From assembly GCA_012845835.1 (NCBI GenBank), contig JABAKD010000016.1:18313820-18377819 (forward strand): 64,000 nt of DNA, in the 5' to 3' direction. The stretch's first letter is position 1. Every line of letters starts with the position of its first letter. Shown here in pieces: positions 8,970 through 19,972 of the stretch. A model generated the notes under the pieces. The model ran no database searches. It was not told the origin of the DNA and saw only the letters and a program-made list of their open reading frames with translations. Made by a program: the position numbers and the translations under genes. The DNA comes from Undaria pinnatifida. Lineage: Eukaryota > Sar > Phaeophyceae > Laminariales > Alariaceae.

Positions 8970-10568
8970 GATAGTCGGTTTCTCGAGGCGTGAGTAATGA
9001 GACGTATGTACCGGTATGGACCTGGCACATCGTAGACTGACTCCCGATTTCGATTTTATATATATACTCCGGAGTGTATGTTGCTGGTGGAGGCATGAAT
9101 TGCGTCAGCTGTGATATATATATGCGTGTACCACCTTGGGTTGTTAGTGTTTTTCCCGCTGGGGTATTCCTCAGCTCCAGAGTGACTGGAACCTGTCCTG
9201 TGACCCCGGACTTGATTATGCGAGTTAATGTGAGAACAACTACTACTACGGAAAATCTGTCTGATTTGACACCCATTTGTGGCAATTCGTCCGAAATTCG
9301 CACGTAGTACTACGTACGAAGCCTCTCAGCTCTTTCTATGGTGTGCCGGCGCACACAGGTGCCGGCGCATCCAGACACACGAGGCGTGCTGCGTGCCATA
9401 ATACCCGGCGGGACGTTGCGCTTTTTTATGGAAAGAGAGGGGGGTCGGGGTCGTCCTCGTCAGTCGTCAGTTGTTCCCTCGGTTCCTACAAGAAAGCAGC
9501 AGATCACATAGCTCGCACAAAGTGAGTTCTCAGAAAAAGAACTTCAAACATGTCAAAACAATTGAAACAAACCATCAAAACTTCAGAAATTCGGTTTTTT
9601 ATATATAATTCGGGCCTGGTGGGGGGCGTTTCATGTTCGAGCCGTTTCATCGGTAGAAAATGCCCCTCCCTCACACAGCCGTTATACTATTGAAAACCTT
9701 ACAGTGCCTTGTAGACCAATCATATCGCCCCAACTTCGCTTCGAAAAAAGAAAAAGCGGCCCGACCAGAAAACATCGAACGACACGTCTCGGACAGACTC
9801 ACGGCTCACGGGTAGTCGTAGTGTAGCGAGGAGGGAGGGCGCTGGCGAACGAACGAGGAGCGAGGGCGGTATAACGAACGCTAGCCTAAAGAAGTAGGCT
9901 TGGAATACGGGAATCGTGGTAGTTGTGATGACAGCAGGGACAGCAGGCAATCAGCCAGGAGGAGGACGTCGAGCACTCTTACCACACCGCAAGGTATTTT
10001 TTCTTGTACAAGGGCTTGACAAGGGTATGATATTTTTCGGTTCTTGAACCAGTATAATTAGTAGACAACACAGGACTACGCGTTGCTCCGGTGCTGGGGT
10101 TCCTCGATGTGATGCATCCCTACCGACCAGGCGTGGAATTGCTTGTATCGACAGACGGGGTGGCCAGAGCTCGACCACGTACGTGTAGGGCGTGGATAAG
10201 GAATCTCTCTCCACGAACAACGAACACCCCAAAATGAATACCAGGTGTTCGCCATTCGTGTGCTGCTTGTACTCGTACGCGTGAGTGGTACCTGGTACCC
10301 GTTGTTCTTGTCTTGTGACGTTTTTGTTACGGGCCGTACCGGTAGTACCCGTCCAGCAGTAGTACCAGGTGTGCCCATGTCCAGTACCTGCGCGTAACTC
10401 CTCGTGGTTTGTTTGGCCGAGTGGACTTTAGGGGCACCCATGTGCTCATCGTACTGCTGTAGTCTGTAGATCTCTGCCGGAGTAGTACCGCTCCGGGCTA
10501 AGTAAAAGTTTACCAGGTTTACGACGGAGGGCCTCGCATAACAGTAGCTTTATTAATATTCGTAGTAC
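8970..10568. other. Intergenic, no gene recognised
   Basis: 9145-9240 is an inverted copy of a short repeat found at 13125-13225 and 15680-15765 ('ccgtggtcacaggacaggct'). Otherwise the stretch holds a 'gtgccggcgca' inverted motif near 9340-9370 and several minus-strand frames (9951-10441) with no recognisable similarity. Confidence 0.4.
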
Positions 10569-10654
10569 TTACTCGTAACTTGTGTTGTCATCGTTGTCGC
10601 GTTGTCTCATGAACCTCCTTCTGCTGTTCCTTATATACGCGCGTATGATTCGAC

Positions 10655-10873
10655 TCATCGGTTGCATCCCCCTCCCTGCTCGGGACCGAAAAACATCGAG
10701 GAGCGCGCCTTGCGGTAGGCAGAGCGAGCAGCAGCACGTACGAGAATCTTCATGCCGCACGCGTGCCTTGCAGCTAGCTCCCTGCACTGCAGCCAGGACA
10801 CACGCCCTACGCCGGCAGCCCGGATGAACTTCTTGATGTGACCGATGCTGCAATCGTCCCTTTTTTTCACCAC
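10655..10873 (-). pseudogene. Histone-fold-like short frame
   Basis: The minus-strand frame contains 'GHIKKFIRAAGVGRVSWLQC' followed by 'RELAARHACGMKILVRAAAR' and 'SAYRKARSSMF'. Set against a histone fold of the H4/archaeal type, it shows a short helix ending in AG, a V-RVS loop resembling 'GGVKRISGL', a helix of about 29 residues, then an Arg-containing second loop at the expected distance. It stops soon afterwards, without the third helix, and an in-frame stop precedes it, so it is a fragment, an exon or chance. It is not closer to any one core histone. The assignment rests on pattern only. Confidence 0.3.
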
Positions 10874-11039
10874 CTTTTCCCCTCGGAGGTGGTGAAGTCA
10901 GTCGCAAAAGGGTTAATAGTTAATACATACGTACTAACAACACGAAATTTCCAAAGTTTGGGTTTTCGCTCTACTTTTGTTTTTCACGAATTTACCCCGT
11001 GCAAGGATAATACCTGGTATTTTTTGGTAACTTTTCGAC

Positions 11040-11330
11040 CTTTTTTTGAAAATATCATCACAAGGGGTGCTTTTATGGCGGGGTGTGGTATCTAGCGTAC
11101 CCCCGGTGATAAGCACCATGCACGGGCGCCCCCGCAGCTGGGGTGTGTAACAACGATGGGGTGTGATAACGAAGGGGTGTGCTTGTGAGACGTCGGTTGG
11201 TAACGAGTGCGAACAGACTCGGTCAGATGACGGGAGGTGTGATAGCGAGGGGGTGGGCGAGCGGTGTCTTTCAGTGATATATTCGTAATATGGAGTGAAC
11301 AGACGCGTAACACGCGTATCGAATTATCAC
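11040..11330. repeat. GGGGTGTG(A/G)TA-rich repeat block
   Basis: Repeated 'ggggtgtgataacgaagggg'-type motifs and 'cccccggtgataa' relate this block to the interior of the 832-bp TIR element, in the opposite orientation. Its 3' part (11280-11345) resembles the dispersed R1 repeat described below. Confidence 0.5.
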
Positions 11331-11663
11331 ACGCAGCTTGAAAAGCTGATTTGTGATCAAAATCCCTTTGGCCGATCCCATTGCTGAATTGTATTCTTTT
11401 TTCAAAATATGGAGCCCTGAACCCTCTACAGCGTGTGGTAGTTCCTGCTTTGTTTGTTTGGTGACGCTGCTGCGTTGCTGCTGCTGTCTCCACTGCTGGG
11501 CCGAGCTGCATCTATCTGTCGCACTCTTACCCAGTATGTAGATTGCGATTGGTGTTACCCCGTGCGGCCTCTCTACCCCTTATGCTCCTGCCGTCGAGCT
11601 TCACCCTACTGCTGCTACTGCTGCTTCTGTCTCTGCTGCGTGGGCACTTCTTCCTTCTGCCTC

Positions 11664-11976
11664 TTTTTTTTTTTTTTTTTTTCTTCGCACACTTCTACTT
11701 TCCAGCTTCTGGACAGGCCGTGGTCACAGGTGACGTCCCTTCTCCCCCCCGGTTCTTGCCTTCAATGTTTATCGCGCATAGGGTTCAGCAATCCCACTGC
11801 TCGTCGATTTTCATCGAGTGTTGCTAACTCACGCTCTCGCGCTTTCCGCAAGTCAATTTGTGCACAAAATAAAAATTCCCCACGAATGTATACGAGTATG
11901 CACAGGGGGGGATTCGAACTCACGAAACTGACCTATACCAGGCTCGAGGATAACCTGATACGCCACCGGGGCGACC
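11664..11976 (-). mobile_element. tRNA-derived SINE, family A, copy 1
   Basis: Read on the minus strand it starts 'ggtcgccccggtggcgtatc', which contains a tRNA A-box-like stretch, continues to a B-box 'gagttcgaatccc', then a body of about 200 bp, and ends in a poly(A) run (poly(T) on plus at 11664-11682). Two further copies lie at 14717-15031 and 43886-44189. The B box and the tail on the same strand identify a Pol III SINE. CCTCT flanks both sides and could be a short target duplication. Confidence 0.82.
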
Positions 11977-14716
11977 GGACCTCTACCGATTGTCGTGTCC
12001 GATACTCGCTGCTGCTGCTGTGCTGCTGCTGTACCATGCTGATGCCGCCGAGACTCCTATTTTTCCCGTCATTCTTTCCCCTGAAACTCCCCGCGCCCCC
12101 TCACTCCGACATTTCCTTTCCGTTCCGCCAAACTCCAGACTTTTCCGACATTCTTACATTTTTCAAGTTGAATGGTGGGAACGCAAGAGGGACGGTGACG
12201 ATTCGCTGTCGTCCTTTCTTTTTTCTTTTTTTCTTTTTGTTTGCTCCCTTATTTCCCTCCCCACCGGCCTTATGCCGGTATCTTTTTCTTCTTTCTTCGT
12301 GTTTTTGTCCGTAAAACAGCAATTATCTTCTTCGTGTTGTTTAGCCGGTGCAACAGGTGTCTGTTTCTCTTTTAGCACGCACTTGGTATGGTGTTTATCT
12401 GGCAATTGCCGCCTTTCCTTTCCTTTCCGATCTTCTTGCATCACATTCTGCTGAACACCTGCCGTTTGTTTCGCTTTGTTTTGTTTGTTTTCTTTTTCGT
12501 TTTCTTTCTTTCGTTCTTTCTTTTGTCCTTTTTTTCGTTTTTTTCATGGTCTGGCTTGTTTTGTTGTGTTCTCTTACCCGGTACGCTGGCACTTCACTTG
12601 CTTCACCGTGATGAATTACGACTGTTTGGTTTACTTTATTTCGCAGTCGTCTGTGACCACATAATTTTTAGCAGGTATCTGTCTTGGAGGATGAATCAGC
12701 ACGGACTCTGGGTGTTCTCATGTCGTTGGGTAGAAATAGCAGTTTAATGTGAAGACAACAGCATCAACAGTTAACATATCCCGGCAGACTGAAGGGGGTG
12801 TGAATGGCTGGCAATTCTGGAGCTGCTGCCGGGGTCTCAGACCCCATGACTGCAGTGTTTTGCGCTGCTCCCCGAATGTTTTGCGCTTCATTGATACTTG
12901 TACCCGTCGTGGGGGTTTGAGCCGCGGCAGGACTAGCAGAGCGCCACTACCGGAACAAAACGTACCACAGGTACGATCGTACTGCTAACAAACCCCCCTT
13001 TGGAACTTGAGGGGGGAAAAGCGTCTGAAAAGAGTGACAGTAATCGGGCCACAAGAAGGAGCCCTGGCTTCAGCATAAACTGGGGTAGGAGAAGTGTCCG
13101 AATCCCGACGTTATTGGTGTTGTTCTTGTTGTTATCACATTTCCTCGCATAGTCAAATCCGTGGTCGCAGGACAGGCTCCAGTCACTCTGGAGTGGAAGA
13201 ATACCCCAGCAAGGGGGAAACACAAGCCAACGGTTGATAGTAGAAGCTACCGGTAATCGACAGGCGCGCAGCACGCTGATACTCGTGGTAGTTCAGTTTG
13301 CACGTCATTGACTCGTTTCAAATTGGTAGTTATCTTCTCCGTGTTTTCTTGTCCGTGCAACAGAGTTATCTGTTGCTCTTCAGCGCGTACGCTGTTCTTC
13401 TTGCAGCCTTTCCTTTGTGATTTTTTTACGTCACATTCTTGGGAACACTTATCGTTTGTTTTGATTTTTTTTTTTTTTCCTTAGTTGTATGGGCTGGCAT
13501 GTTTTGTGTTTTGTTCTCGTACCTGGTACGCTAACGTTTCACTTGCTTCACCTTGATCCTTGATGAATTGCGACTGTTTGGTTTACTCTGCCTCGCACAG
13601 TCTGTGACCGCAGAATTTGTATCTCTCTAGGATGAAAGATAAAGCACGAACACTGGGTGCATTGATCATGTTGTTGGTAGAAAAAACAGTTGAATGTGAA
13701 CACAAGTATCGCCTTCCTCGTCTAGCGTGTTTTAGACGGGAAAACGTATTTTTATGCAGACTGCATTTGACATTTCCAACCATTTTACCCCCCCAGCAAT
13801 GATGTGCTTAGCGGGGCAATTCGACCAGTAGCTTCGTAGAAGGTACCTTACCACGTACAGGAGAAAATGGTTGACATACTCTTTGAATTGAATTATGTAC
13901 ACCCCAACCCTAAACCCAACCGAGCGAAACGCCACCAACCAATGTAGGGTGAAATCCCCTTCGTCTCGTACACAGTCTCCGTCAAACATTTTCTCGAGTT
14001 AGTGGTAAGCTCCACTGATTTCGCATGGGTTAGGGTTAGGGTCAGGCTTATGCTTGGTGCCTTGGTTTCGAAAAACGCGTAATCTCAGACAACAAGTTGT
14101 TCCATGGCGAACTTTGATTTTTTTTTTCATGGGTTTTCGAATCTTCTTGGGACTCCGGCACCTTTGTGTGACCCACGGACTCTTCAAGGTATTAATAGAT
14201 TTTTGACATTGATTTAATGTAAGAAAACGACCAAGACTGTTATGAATAGATTTTGATATTGATTTAATGTGAGAAAACGACAACTACTGCTGGACTCCCT
14301 TCGCATGTACTCCGAGTATTAGGTAAAAATGGAGGCATGTGGTGTAGTGGGGAAGGGGAGAAGAGCCTGCTTAGTGACCCCCGTATCTGATTTCAGTTAC
14401 GTTTAGTCTAGGGAGGGAGGAAGAGAACGAGAAAGTGCGAAGATGCAGCTGAGATGAGCAAAAAATTACAACCAAGCAAGAAAAATAGAAGGTTGATATC
14501 GGTTGATGATATGATCGCGTTTCTCGACTTTTTCTATCGGCGGGAAACGGTCCCCAAAAGAGGCAAAGTTAAGCGTGTTTCATGGGGCAGGACACGCTCC
14601 CTGCCTTTCATGAGCACTTGAGCTGCCCCAACGCAAGAGTTTCTTTCGTGCTGTCGCGTGTTGACTACGTTTGTAGCACCAATAGTACTACTAATAGTAT
14701 AGTCTACTCGTTACGA
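11977..14716. other. Intergenic with a direct repeat pair
   Basis: A segment at about 12310-12755 recurs at 13325-13705 in the same orientation ('cggtacgctggcacttcact' versus a variant, then 'tgactgtttggtttact'), and a reverse-strand part appears at 40795-40980. T-rich and CTG-rich low-complexity tracts are common. Two TTAGGG-like units occur near 14028. No gene is recognised. Confidence 0.6.
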
Positions 14717-15031
14717 TTTTGTTTTTTATTTTATTTTTTTTCTCACACTTTTACTTTCTGGCTTCTGGACAAGCCGTGGTCACAGGTGTTGTTTCTTCAT
14801 CCCCCCGGTTCTTGCCTTCAATTTTTATCGCGCATAGGGTTCAGCAATCCCACTGCTCGTCTATTTTTCATCGAGTGTTGCTAACTCACGCTCTCGCGCT
14901 TTCCGCAAGTCAACTTGTGTACAAGAAAACGTCCCAACGAATTTATACGAGTATGCACTCGGCGGGGATCGAACTCACGAAACTGACCTATACCAGGCTC
15001 GAGGATAACCTGATACGCCACCGGGGCGACC
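14717..15031 (-). mobile_element. tRNA-derived SINE, family A, copy 2
   Basis: Same structure as copy 1: A-box-like head at 15031 reading leftwards, B-box 'gagttcgatccc' (about 14960-14972), the shared body containing 'ccgtggtcacagg' and 'gggttcagcaatccc', and a poly(T) end at about 14717-14741 on plus. Confidence 0.82.
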
Positions 15032-15098
15032 GATGCCTACGATACGTACCACCAAGTACCACCAAGGACGCGTGCTACGATAGAAGTAGCACTTTCTA

Positions 15099-15209
15099 TT
15101 ATTACGGGGGACCATAGTAAATAGGACCAAATATTGTAAGTCAAAATAGGGAAATATATTGGTTTTTGTGTGTACCGTAGGTCCTATTTACTATGGTCCC
15201 CCGTAATAA
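15099..15209. mobile_element. 111-bp MITE with perfect 30-bp TIRs and TA duplication
   Basis: The element starts 'ttattacgggggaccatagt' and its last 30 bp are the exact reverse complement of its first 30. Both sides are flanked by TA (15097-15098 and 15210-15211), as for Tc1/mariner (Stowaway-type) elements. About 50 bp of AT-rich sequence separates the arms. The perfect arms suggest a recent insertion. Confidence 0.88.
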
Positions 15210-15224
15210 TAATTTTTGCTTTTC

Positions 15225-15430
15225 TGGATGACGGAGATCCTTAGCCAAACATCGTCGGAAATGCGCCATTTTTTTTGCAGTATTCTCGTTGTGTACCTAG
15301 GCCATGACGTTTTTCATCCGGTAGCAGCTTTTTATTTTTCCCCAAAATCAGTTTTTTGTGAGAGGTCTTAAGCTCCGAAATTGAGGCTCCCAAATTGAGA
15401 AAAGTCAGAAAAAAAAGTGGTGCACCTCTA
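15225..15430. repeat. Dispersed repeat R3
   Basis: It shares 'gacggggatcctta.cc' and 'atcgtcggaa.t.ccatt', 'cctaggcca' and a poly(A)-ggtgcacct end with two copies at about 39600-39850 and 39950-40180 in the ferlin intron 3, same orientation. Confidence 0.65.
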
Positions 15431-16912
15431 TCAGAAAAATTCGGGGTATTTTTTTGTGATTTTTGTGATTTTTATTTTTGTCGTGCATATATGATAGAAG
15501 AAACGAAATACGAAGGCGCCAGCTGTGAGTTTGAGCAATACGTGGATACGCGTTACTCGTAGAGCTCTGGTGCTCGGCCTTTCAAAGCTGCGTGAAGGTA
15601 TAAACGAGAAAAGGTCGCCCACTCGTCCTCTACTCGTACCTTCTTCGTGACGTACCTTCGTCGTGAAGGATTTTGTTCTGACATCAACTCGCATAGCCAT
15701 GTCCGTGGTCACAGGACAGGCTCCAGCCACTCTGGAATGGAAAGACATGGCTTGGTGACTCTTGTCGCATTTAACGGGATGATTTTTTTTATCCCAGACA
15801 GCAGAGCGATCTTGGTCATCGGTCTTCGGACGGATGCTTTTCGAATGCATCGTATGTTGTTGTTGTCTCACATTAACTCTTGTAAAAAATCTTGAGTCCG
15901 TGGTCACACAAAGGTGCTAGAGTCCAACGTGATCCGAAAAACCCAATGAAATCAAAATTCGTCCGGGAAATACCTCCGTTCCCCTTGCCGCCTCGGTAAG
16001 GCATGCTGCGAGGCATGCCCTAGCAGGCTCGTAGCGAGTGGGGGGGGGGGGGGGGATCTGGCGTGTGTAAGGCCGGACTTACCCTCAAGGAGTGATACCT
16101 TCTTGTTGCTGGGTGTGGCCGCGAGGCTTAGGCGTGGCGGTAGAATTGGGTCGTACGTGGTGCGTTAGGCATGGTCACCTACGATTCGCGCGTTTTTTAG
16201 GCAGCAGCGGCGGAGCAGCAATGCTTAATCGGGATGCTCGTGCGCGGAGGCAGGCGCCACCGCGAGCCACGCTACGGCGCAGTCTCGGTTTGCGTGCAGG
16301 GAACTGCGCCGGCAGGAGGCTGGATTCGACGAAGGAGGAGAGCGACTGAGCGTCGACGGGCGGGGAAGGGACGGATTGAACTCTCTCTGGACGAGAATTT
16401 TTGTTTTTCAGATCAGCACCGCGAGCCGCGAGGGGCAAATTTTTGGGACGGGGGAGAAGGGGGATCGACTGGAATTGAGTGCCAACGAGGCGGGAAAGCG
16501 TAGTATTTCCCTGTTCATGCCTGCAGCCTGGTACACTGCTGTACCAGGCAATTAACAAGTATATATCATACCGCATCCTGAGGCGAACTAAACCATTGAT
16601 CATTTTGGGAGTACCTGGTGTTGAATTTTGGTTGTTTCGTTCCTCTCCAAGCTATCGATCGATATACAGCAGATACGAGTATAGAGCCAGAGGCACGGGA
16701 AATTCTGCAGCAAATCCCGATGAATGCTTAAGCAGGATTTGTTTTTGCGGTTAATTTTGAAGATAATGGTTGTTGTTGTTGTCGTGCCGTAGTCACGGGA
16801 CGTGCTGCCATAGCTCTCGACTCGAATCATTGTGTGGGTTCTCTCTGCCGATCGGCATCCAGCACATCCGTTGCCCACTGCTGTGCGGATTTTTCACCCT
16901 ATAGGGACACCT

Positions 16913-17089
16913 GGTATCCAAAGATGTCAGGAGACGGCGCTTTGACCCCTTGACCCATGGGATTTTTCCAATAATTCGCCTTGACTGACGCCAAACTACT
17001 AGGTTTTAGTGTGGAACGATCGATTTGACACCCTTGACCGCTGGACGTTTCCCGTTGACCTAACGTCTCCTGACATCGTTTCTGATACC
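16913..17089. mobile_element. MITE-like element M2, imperfect 25-bp TIRs
   Basis: 'ggtatccaaagatgtcagga' at the left end matches, with a few mismatches, the reverse complement of the right end ('cgtctcctgacatcgtttct' onward). A second copy in reverse orientation lies at 60748-60905 and shares the internal 'ttgactgacgcc' and 'tgacacccttgacc'. Confidence 0.65.
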
Positions 17090-17119
17090 TCGTACATGAT
17101 TACAGTAGGTATATAACCA

Positions 17120-17277
17120 GCTACACTCTAGTTCTAAGGGGGGGCGCCGACCTATATCCTTAATGAAGACTCACACCCAGTAAGACGCGCGATCGGAGTA
17201 TCACACACACAATTCGCAAAGGTGAGTTTCGACGAAATGTTCGATCTCACAGCTGGATTGTATTTTTATTTTTATAG
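17120..17277 (+). repeat. Dispersed repeat R1, short form
   Basis: It carries the R1 hallmark: '(g)gcgccgacctatatcctta', 'gcgcgatcg.agtatcacac', 'gatgagtttcgacgaaat' or variants, then 'tcgatctcacagctgga' and an AT-rich end. Other copies are at 20165, 21408, 31000, 36000, 43299 and 53140. Confidence 0.8.
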
Positions 17278-17357
17278 CATTTAACCAGGGATGTAACTGG
17301 TACCTGTTACAATGTATGTCGCGGAGAGGTTGGCAAACAAGCACAGCAAGGATCTTT

Positions 17358-17450
17358 GACAATGCAATGCACAATGCAATGCACCGCAATGCAACGCGAT
17401 CAATGCACTGTCATGCAATGCAATACAATGCAATGCAAAGGCAATGCATT
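17358..17450 (+). repeat. (CAATG)n pentanucleotide microsatellite, degenerate
   Basis: Repeated 'caatg' units with interruptions cover about 90 bp. Confidence 0.85.
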
Positions 17451-19332
17451 TCACCGCAAAGCAATGGCATGCCAACGTACTGGAACGAAAACACAAGATG
17501 CACCTGACAGCGGAAGACCAGACCAAATTGCAGGAGAGAAAAGAGAAAAAACGAAAACTCGAAAAAACGAAAGAGCGAAAATCAAAAATCCTCCCGAATA
17601 TGAGGCAAAATGGATGGGCAGGGAGGGAAAGATGATATCCCGAAAAAAGATAGGCGAGACACGCTGGCAAAACGAATCTGAGGGCAAACAAACCGAAAAC
17701 GGGAACCGAAAGGAAAAGAGATCGCGAACGGGAATCTGTGCAGCCACCAGAGGGTGAGTTCCGAAACCAATTTAGAACATTGCCACACGGGCTGTGTCAC
17801 CTCCTTGCCGTCTTTGATGATAGCGGCGCCGCACCACAACCAACCCTGCCCCTCGACCGTGTACGATTACCAACAGTTTTCCCCACAGACTTCGCGGCGT
17901 TTTTCAACCTCAGCACATCTTGTATCATAACCAGATTGAATGCCAAAAATGTCATTAGATTAAATGCCAAGAATATCGTGGTCAAGAGTTGGTCCGCTTT
18001 TTTTTTTTCGACAGTCCGAAAACGATCAGCGACGCCGTGCTTGGGGTGTATCTGGTATGTAGCATTAGGCTGGGTTAGGGTGGGGTTGGTTCGACGCCCT
18101 GTCTTGATCTTTCGTATAATGAAAAAAAAACAAAATCACCATAAAAAAAGTATTTTTTTGGCACTCACTGTATCTGGCTCGTTTTGTGTGCCACGAGTGG
18201 GGGAACGACCTCGTTCATACCGCTATCCCCAAGCTAAGAGGACAACAAAAAACAAAATAAAACGGGACCAAGAGAAGAGATAAAATGGTCACAAGAACAA
18301 AGGCAAGAACAAAGGCGACAGCAATCACACAAAGCGGAGGGGATGCTGCACGAAAGGAACAAGAGGTTGTTGAGAGAAATGGCCCAAGAGAAGAATGGAA
18401 CCCCGCCTGCTGCATACTTCGTCGACAGTCGATAGCGGTGGTAGTATCGCTGTCATGGCTGTCTCGCTACCCCTGAGGGGTTAAGACAGACAATATGAAA
18501 ACGACACCACAGGCAACAAACAGACTCGCAACCAACCAAGGCACAGCAGAACAAACGTTTGCAGCACGAGTATCATCGAGAGTTTCCACGTATTTGTATT
18601 AGTAGTAGTTGGCCTGGTGCTTTGCTACGCTGTCTGCCGTCTTCTTCCCGCTTTCTTCTACCGTGGTTTCTCTTCCACCTCCCCCCGCCCCCCCGCGCGC
18701 GCGCGCCATAATTTCCCTTGAACACCACCCATGACGGGTGCGTGGGGCTGCCTGCTCTTCTTCGCCTCCTCCTTGTGCCGCCTGACCATGAACCGTTTGG
18801 CTGCTGCGAAGACCCTCCGGTACGACTTGCTATATTCTTTTTCTGCAATGGTCCATGGCACGGTCTCAACGTCTCAACTCCAAACACCGGCCCCGGGAGT
18901 GTCCCGTGGATTCCTCGGGTGGTTCGAAACACGTTGAGGTCGTTGACTACTCCGAGGCAACGTTTCCGGGGCGCAGAGGAGGAAAGGGGCGACAGAAAGT
19001 GACGAGTGCAGCATCGACCTAGAACGATACATCGCGGGCTGCTGGGTCGGGGAATATGTCCGCTTAGTTTCCAAACTACAGTACAGCACAGGCGGTTGTA
19101 CGGCACGCGCGCAGCACAGACGTCACTTCGCTCAGGCCTGCGCGATCACAACACCAAAGTGTTGATATGCACGCCCATCTCAATTGTTTGGTGGCGTTTT
19201 TCTGGATCCCAACAGGGTTCATAAGCTTTCGTGCCAGTTGTTCGGTTGTACGCCTGGTCCCAGACTCTCCTAACCCAGCCTTGGTCGCGAACATCACCAC
19301 ATCACCCGGCCGGATCATCGTCCCTCGTTTCG

Positions 19333-19366
<34 letters not shown>
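19333..19366 (+). repeat. Poly(C) run of 34
   Basis: Thirty-four consecutive C residues follow 'ttcg'. It interrupts the LINE-tail similarity on the minus strand. The length is likely unreliable in any assembly. Confidence 0.9.
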
Positions 19367-19367
<1 letters not shown>

Positions 19368-19383
19368 CCCCGCGCAAATTCAC

Positions 19384-19460
19384 GTCGCCGCATACGGATG
19401 GTCGTTTCGACGCTCTCGCGGTGTGTCTTCTTGAGGGCCTTGGCGCGGGAGGGTAATTTA
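19384..19460 (-). pseudogene. LINE tail fragment
   Basis: The minus strand reads 'AKALKKTHRESVETTIRMRR', matching the segment between the conserved 'DALAKT' and 'RKRR' motifs of LINE 3'-end coding regions such as the relic at 5965-6540. It ends at the poly(C)/poly(G) run. Very short; similarity by eye only. Confidence 0.45.
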
Positions 19461-19619
19461 TTTGGTGGGTTCATCATCGAGCCATCGGCGGCCGGCAAGG
19501 GCGCCGAACCCGGCGCCCTCGCCGGGGACGCGGAAAAATACCACGGATTGATGCGTAGTACGGTTTACTTTATTACTGACTGTCATAGCCCATACCTCAG
19601 TACTCTTTTTTTTTTGTAA

Positions 19620-19715
19620 CACCCTCACCCTACCCCCCCACCCCGTCCCCACCACCCCGTCTGTGCCCCCTCTCCCCGACCCGAACCCACCCTCGGCCCG
19701 ACCCGACCGACCATC
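19620..19715 (+). promoter_or_regulatory. Pyrimidine-rich leader of the 19716 gene
   Basis: About 95 bp made almost entirely of C and T with CCCACC, CCGACC and CCCGA units runs up to the ATG at 19716. No TATA box is visible. A C-rich, TATA-less 5' region is plausible for a promoter or 5' UTR, but this is inference. Confidence 0.3.
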
Positions 19716-19972
19716 ATGCTGCAGGCTGCGTCGATGCCCCGACGAGCGTTCTTAGTGGTGGTCGCGCTTTGCTCCGCGGCGGTGTCCAGCGGCGCTGATC
19801 CATCTCTCGGACAGTTGCACATCTCCGAAAGCTGGAAAAAGGATGATCGCCCGTGTACAGCAGATGAGCTGCTGCCGGACCCCGACTGGGACGGCGACTA
19901 CGCGGATATGTGGGACAAGAGTACTCTGGTCCGACCCCCGTTCGACTGCTCGTGCAACACCGTCAAGGCTAG
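19716..19972 (+). CDS. Exon 1, PC-esterase-like gene
   Basis: It begins at an ATG; a second ATG six codons on would also retain the signal peptide. It ends at 'aaggctag|gtaagg', a consensus donor. It encodes the signal segment and an acidic region with 'DPDWDGDYADMWD'. Phase 2 at the end. Confidence 0.7.

Larger units (their letters stand above)
15431..19619. other. Intergenic, repeats only
   Basis: It contains a G-run near 16041, a GC-rich stretch at 16190-16340 that is open in several frames without recognisable similarity, the TIR element at 16913-17089, a CAATG microsatellite, an R1 repeat, a minus-strand frame around 18658-18861 (starting 'VPWTIAEKEYSKSYRRVF') that I cannot identify, a 34-base C run, and a LINE-tail fragment (19384-19460). 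Confidence 0.4.

Noticed and set aside
13905-14045. Telomere-like TTAGGG/CCCTAA units
   Set aside because: Only two or three units, interrupted; no array.
18573-19498. Overlapping minus-strand frames
   Set aside because: Apart from the short LINE-tail match at 19384-19460, no part resembles a known family and the region is split by poly(C).
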